Assembly: GCA_027625915.1 (NCBI GenBank)
Contig: JANTQA010000075.1
Location: forward strand, 310,001 to 374,000
Length of the DNA: 64,000 nt
Source: Anaeramoeba flamelloides
Taxonomy: Eukaryota > Metamonada > Anaeramoebidae
Direction: 5' to 3'
Numbering within the stretch: position 1 is the stretch's first letter; every line of letters begins with the position of its first letter. Below are positions 59,517-64,000 of the stretch, piece after piece. The notes under the pieces were generated by a model that was not told where the DNA came from, made no database searches, and worked only from the letters and a program-made list of their open reading frames with translations. A program made the translations under genes and the position numbers.

Positions 59517-60131
59517 TTAAAAAGAGATGTATTTTGTTTTGTTAATTCTTTTGTTTAGAAATAAAATTAAGACAAAAAGAAGTGATTTACTTTTGTTTAG
59601 CAAATTGAAATTGTTTTGAGAAAAAGAATTGAAATTCAGGGTTTTGAGAACAGGGTTATTTAACGAAAGATTGTTAAATTTTGAAAGCAAAATTGAAGAG
59701 GTGAGATTGTTGTTGCTATAATCACTGAGTTTGTTGCTGTTATTATTCTTATTGTTGCTATTATTCCTGTCACTATTGTTGTTATTATTCCTGTCACTAT
59801 TGTTGTTATTATTCCTGTCACTATTGTTGTTAGTGTTCAAATTGCTTTGATTGTTTTGTTTGTGAAATAAATTCCAAGTGTGGTTTAGCCTTAATGATGC
59901 AATCTTGGACTCAATATTTTTATCTTCACGAATTTGGTTTGTAAAATTTGTGGTCTTTAGATCATTCAAGTATTCTTGTGAATCACCCAGCTCTTGTTCG
60001 TAAAGTTGTGGGAGAAGTGAATATCGTGAATTTAATTTTGTTGTTTTTGTTGTTTCTTTTGTTTTTCTTTTTGAATTCTTGTCAAAAAAAAGAAATTTTG
60101 GTGGTCTTCTTTCTTTTTTGTTTTCACTCAT
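59517..60131 (-). CDS. Asn-rich protein of unknown function, copy B
   Basis: 204 residues unspliced, identical to copy A except for one additional eight-residue NSDRNNNN unit (three against two) and a few silent or flanking changes. The same gtaaat donor and ttaaacag acceptor are present near the 3' end, so the hydrophobic C-terminus is probably intronic here too. Function unknown. Confidence 0.65.
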   Translation of the reverse strand: MSENKKERRPPKFLFFDKNSKRKTKETTKTTKLNSRYSLLPQLYEQELGDSQEYLNDLKTTNFTNQIREDKNIESKIASLRLNHTWNLFHKQNNQSNLNTNNNSDRNNNNNSDRNNNNNSDRNNSNNKNNNSNKLSDYSNNNLTSSILLSKFNNLSLNNPVLKTLNFNSFSQNNFNLLNKSKSLLFVLILFLNKRINKTKYISF

Positions 60132-60499
60132 TTAACCAAAACCGTTTTGTTTTGAATTTTAATTTTGAGACAATTCCTTTTGTTGGGTTTTTTTTTTTTT
60201 GGGCTTGGTTTTTCTTGGTATTTTTTTGGTTTTTCTTTTGTAAAAGAAAAAAAAAATTATAAAGAAAATCAAAAAAATGATGAAGATCTAAGTCAATTTT
60301 TTCAAAGTAAATCTCAAAAAAATGCTAACCCCCAAAAAATAAAGTAAATAGAAATTGAGAATAGAGAAAGGAACAGAGCTTTCTTTCTGAAATTACAAAT
60401 AAATTTTACTTTTTTTTATTTCACTTCTTTAATTCTATCTCTTCATTTTGATAGATCATGTAAAAAGTTTTCAATTTAATTATAACTACTATTTGTTGA

Positions 60500-60707
60500 A
60501 GAATAAATGGAACATTATTTTCATTCAGCTTTCCAAAAAAAGATTTTAAAATAGATGTTAATTTCGAATTTTTAATTTACACAAGAATCTTGTATAATTC
60601 GTTTGACTTCTTGAATTAGGAACTTTGATTTTTAATATTAATTATTGAGATATATGTTTTTTTTGGAAAGCTGAATGAAAATTTTGCTCTTTTTATTTTA
60701 CATTTAT
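60500..60707. mobile_element. Palindromic MITE (family P), copy 4
   Basis: Arms TTTTCATTCAGCTTTCCAAA (left) and TTTGGAAAGCTGAATGAAAA (right) are perfect inverted copies. Family relatives lie at 13581-13795 and in both block 2 copies. Confidence 0.7.
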
Positions 60708-62699
60708 AGTAATAACAAAAACATAATTTTCGGGGTTTGTACGTTTGCTGAAAAAAATAAATAACTTCAATTGTAGCCTTATGTGGAAAATATTTAAATA
60801 ACCCCGAGTAAGTTATTTCTTTTAATTAACTTGTACTATTTCTATTCTGTTTTTTTTTTTTTAAGAATTGACATTCTTGTGATATTTAAAATCTTTTTTT
60901 GGTAAGAAAATATAAAGTTTTATCCTTATATTTTAAAATTAAGGGAGAAGTTAAATTTTACAAATTTTGTGTATCTTATTTTATTCTAAAGTCAATAAAG
61001 AAAAATTTAATTCTTTAACCAAATAAATTAATATCAAATAAATATGATCTTGGAATATACCCGAGTATAATATATTTTCATACCAATCAAAAAGTTAAAT
61101 CAAAATAATGAAAAAAATTGATCCAGAAAAAATTTAAAAAAAAAATATTTAATTTATTGATCTTTTCTGTAACAATTGATTAAATTCCTTCTTCTTTATT
61201 TGGTCATAATAAATTTTCATTGGAAAAACTTTTGTTTGAAAGAATATTTAATTAACAAATTAATTTTTATTTCAATAGAATTATCAAAATGAATTTTAAT
61301 TCCTATATTCATTTAATTTATCTAATATATTTTTGAATAAAAAAAATGGGATATTTTTAAAATTCATAATAAGACATAAATTGATTTTTTGGAAGTATTT
61401 ATTTCTATTAAAAAATTTTTTTTTTTTTACATAATCATGAAAAGGAAAATAATTCTGAATTTTGTTTTAAATTTTTTATGTGTTTCTTTACTTCTGTCAT
61501 TTGTTTTTTTTTTTTTACTAGGTTTTTTTTTAGATTTGTTTATTCATTTTTTTCATCTTTAATCTTGAAAACACTATTATTTATTTTTACTTTGTTTGAT
61601 AAAAATATTTTGAATAGGAATTTTTAAAAAAAAATTGTAAAAAGATGTTTTATAAAATAATAATAAATAGTAAATGGAACGAGAAATCCAAGGTTATGAA
61701 CTTTTTTGGATTCATTCACATTAAGAAAATAATTAAAACAAGTCACTGAAAATTTATTTTTGATATCTTTTTTTAATTTTTTCTATCTTGATTTAAATTA
61801 TTATATTTGGGATTGGTAATCTTATTTGTTTTATCTTCCAAAGGAAATCTTTTTTTAAAATGTACATCTTTTGGGGTATATTTTTTTGGGTTAATCTTTG
61901 GATTAATTTTACTCATTTCCCATAAACACATTTCAAGATCCAAAATTTAATTTAATAAAACCCAAAATTGACCAGAAAAAAAAAATTCAAATGAACACCT
62001 TCTATGGTCTTTTTTTTTTATTTATTGTTTTTTTTTTTTTGGTTTATTCTATCATTAATTTAATTTATTTAAATGAAAAAATTACATAATACAAACCCAA
62101 ATTTTAATAAACCTCAAAAATTTAATCATTTAAAAAAGTTTAAAAAATAGAAAAATGAAAGATTTTACTCTGTTTTATTGTGGTTATTTTCTCCGAATAA
62201 AGTACCTGTAATCATTTTAATTTCAAAAAATCAATATCTGGTGGTAATCAAACAAAAAATTTTCTATGTAATTTACAAACAATAAAAATTATTCAGAAAT
62301 TGGTAAAATGGATCTAATGACAAATTCTTTTTGCTAACTAAACCACCCATTTCATTTTACAATACTATCAAGTTGAATCCAATGACACCAATATATATAA
62401 TGTAATGTATAAATTTAATAACTTTTTAGGCAAATAAAACTTTTTTTTTTATTTTGAAGGGAAGAAACTAATATAATCTTTTATAACCATAAAGTTTTTT
62501 AATTTTTTCGAAATAAACCGAAAATTTTATTTACTTTTCAATTGTATTTTATTATCATTTCTCAAATTAAAAAAAACTGTTGTTCTCGTTCAAGGATTTA
62601 AAAGAATTGGGTAAAAATTTATAATTTTTCTGTATTTTATTACATTAAAAAAACCGAAGCACCAGAAGACACTTGATGGGACTCTATGATACTTGATCC

Positions 62700-63010
62700 A
62701 ATGGCTATTTATTTGAACTGTTATTATAACTAATAATTTTTGAAAACTATTGACCTTTCCATTTATAACTAATTATTATTGAATTTTCTCTAACTTGATT
62801 TTGATTCATCTTTAATAAATTTAAATTAATCTATTTCCCAATTAAGATTTTGATTTTCTTTTTTTTAAAAAAAATAATTTTTCTGAAATACATTTATAGC
62901 CAAGGATTTATAATTTATTTTGTTTGTTTTAAACGTTCTTGTATTGATCAAAATCTAACTTGATTAATTTTTCCTTCAGTTTTTTAAATAATTCTTGGGT
63001 AATATGTATT
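62700..63010 (-). mobile_element. Probable LINE relic
   Basis: On the minus strand YPRII-KTEGKINQVRF near 62990 resembles PRLIYKTEAKIDSVRI of the LINE at 53867-55007. The rest is too decayed to place, and the region beside it (62500-62690) has worn hairpin-family words. Confidence 0.4.
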
Positions 63011-63330
63011 AATTTTTAAAAATTTTTATTACTTTTTTTTTATTCAAACAGATCTTGAGTTAAAATCTCTATGAGTTAAATCAACAATGACAAATCCATT
63101 ATTTAATAGACTAATGTATATTTATTTGAGAATTTGAAGTTTTGACCCCATAAGATAATTTTTGTTGAAAGACAATCATTTTAATTTATTGAGAATGATA
63201 TTTTTCCTTTTTAAAGTTTTTTATTAATGTTTATCTTTCGAAAACCAAATTCTCAAATAGTTTTATTCTGATAACTTGTTTGATTTTTAACTTTTCATAT
63301 AAATCTTGATTGATTTCATATTCTTGTATA

Positions 63331-63526
63331 CAGTCAGTTTCACTTTTAAGGCACAAACTTGCAACGAAATTTAAGGCACAATAAAAATCTCAAATTAAGG
63401 CACAAAATTCAAATTCTAGTAAAATAAATTGTAAAAAAAAATATTACAAATTTTGTGCCTTAATTTGAGATTTTTTTGTGCCTTAAATTTCGTTGAAAGT
63501 TTGTGCCTTAAAAGTGAAACTGACTG
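63331..63526. mobile_element. 196-bp palindromic MITE, CAGTCAG ends, TA target
   Basis: Runs from CAGTCAGTTTCACTTTTAAG to its complement ending CTGACTG, with TA on each side. Arms of about 85 bp are nearly identical, and each contains three spaced copies of TTAAGGCACAAA or its close variants. The end sequence and TA target fit Tc1/mariner-type mobilisation. High arm identity suggests a young copy. Confidence 0.85.
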
Positions 63527-64000
63527 TAATTTTAGAAATTATTATTAACTTTCTTCAAAGCTTGTATAAAAAAATTTGTAAAATGTCAAGTGAACTAAAA
63601 ATTTTCATACATCTATTTGAATTTATCAGTAAATTGTTGCCTTCAAAATCCTGAAAAATCGAAAAAAGTACATTATTTTTTATATCAACTAATAAGGATT
63701 TCTACAAATGATTTTTTATGATTGTGAATTGAATTTCAATATCTACAGTGTATAAAATTTGGTATTCCTCAATTAATTTTAAGAGAAAAATTATGATGTC
63801 ATTTATAAGAAGCCTATAACCATTAATCAAACTTAACTGTATGGATAAATTCAGATTCTTATATTTTTTGAATTCCTACATATACTAGGATTTATAATAT
63901 CAATTTTAATATACGACAATTTATTGATATTTTAAAAACTGTGACTTTTTTTAAAATTTAAAACTTTTCAATAAAGTCTTAAAAAAGTTTGGACACAAAT

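Larger units (their letters stand above)
58113..60448 (-). repeat. Segmental duplication, block 2 copy B (Asn-rich gene)
   Basis: Direct copy of 33697-35355 plus a 640-bp insertion. The gap between blocks 1 and 2 is only 0.6 kb here against 3.0 kb in copy A. Confidence 0.9.
60449..64000. other. Intergenic DNA with MITEs and a LINE relic
   Basis: Holds a family P MITE (60500-60707), a diverged hairpin-like stretch (about 62500-62690), a LINE relic (about 62700-63010) and the palindromic element at 63331-63526. The remainder is AT-rich with no gene recognised. Confidence 0.55.

Noticed and set aside
1-64000. tRNA, rRNA, CRISPR array or bacterial-type operon
   Set aside because: No cloverleaf, rRNA core motif, regular short-repeat array or operon structure was seen; intron-bearing genes make the DNA eukaryotic.

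Overview
The window is very AT-rich eukaryotic DNA from a protist with spliceosomal introns. Introns run GT..AG with donors such as gtaaat, gtaagt and gtttgt, and TAA, TAG and TGA all act as stops. Several proteins carry runs of Asn, Gln or Lys. A calponin-homology protein, a Mei2-like protein and a BAR-like protein, Asn-rich tracts and TE-swollen introns would fit an amoeba or metamonad such as Anaeramoeba, but the taxon is inference. No bacterial genes, tRNA, rRNA, CRISPR array, LTR element or virus-like element was recognised.

Layout. 0.9-2.0 kb (-): single CH-domain protein with a repeated Arg-Gly/Lys tail. 6.9-7.9 kb (-): three-exon 60S ribosomal protein L22 gene. 12.8-24.8 kb (+): importin-alpha gene, seven exons (one of 25 nt), reconstructed here as 521 residues; its six introns make up 87% of the locus and hold several transposon relics. 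28.6-30.7 kb (-): Mei2-like two-RRM protein. 33.7-35.4 kb (-): small Asn-rich protein of unknown function. 41.7-47.3 kb (+): three-exon BAR-like protein with a Lys/Glu tail. 51.2-52.2 kb (+): second, inverted L22 copy with two single-base insertions in exon 2. 55.3-57.5 kb and 58.1-60.4 kb (-): second copies of the Mei2-like and Asn-rich genes in the same order and orientation. Thus three of eight gene loci are recent duplicates of three others, with introns and flanks conserved too.

The rest is repeat DNA. I see: at least six non-LTR retrotransposon (LINE) relics of two subfamilies, two with clear 16-18 bp target duplications; large fold-back elements ending in TTAAGGGACTAGT; short hairpin units that recur inside and beside LINE copies; a mariner-like family of non-autonomous elements starting ATAAAC; a 196-bp palindromic element ending CAGTCAG...CTGACTG between TA dinucleotides; and two TIR elements, one with an ACGCGT-rich GC island and one with iterated ATCGCGAT motifs at its ends.

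The genes are housekeeping or RNA-binding genes with no shared pathway. The most unusual biology is the hairpin family that sits at one and the same codon of the zinc-knuckle region in two independent LINE copies, and the nesting LINE-in-foldback-element with hairpins inside. Exon joins were made by eye from splice motifs, frame and known protein families; none was tested against RNA.
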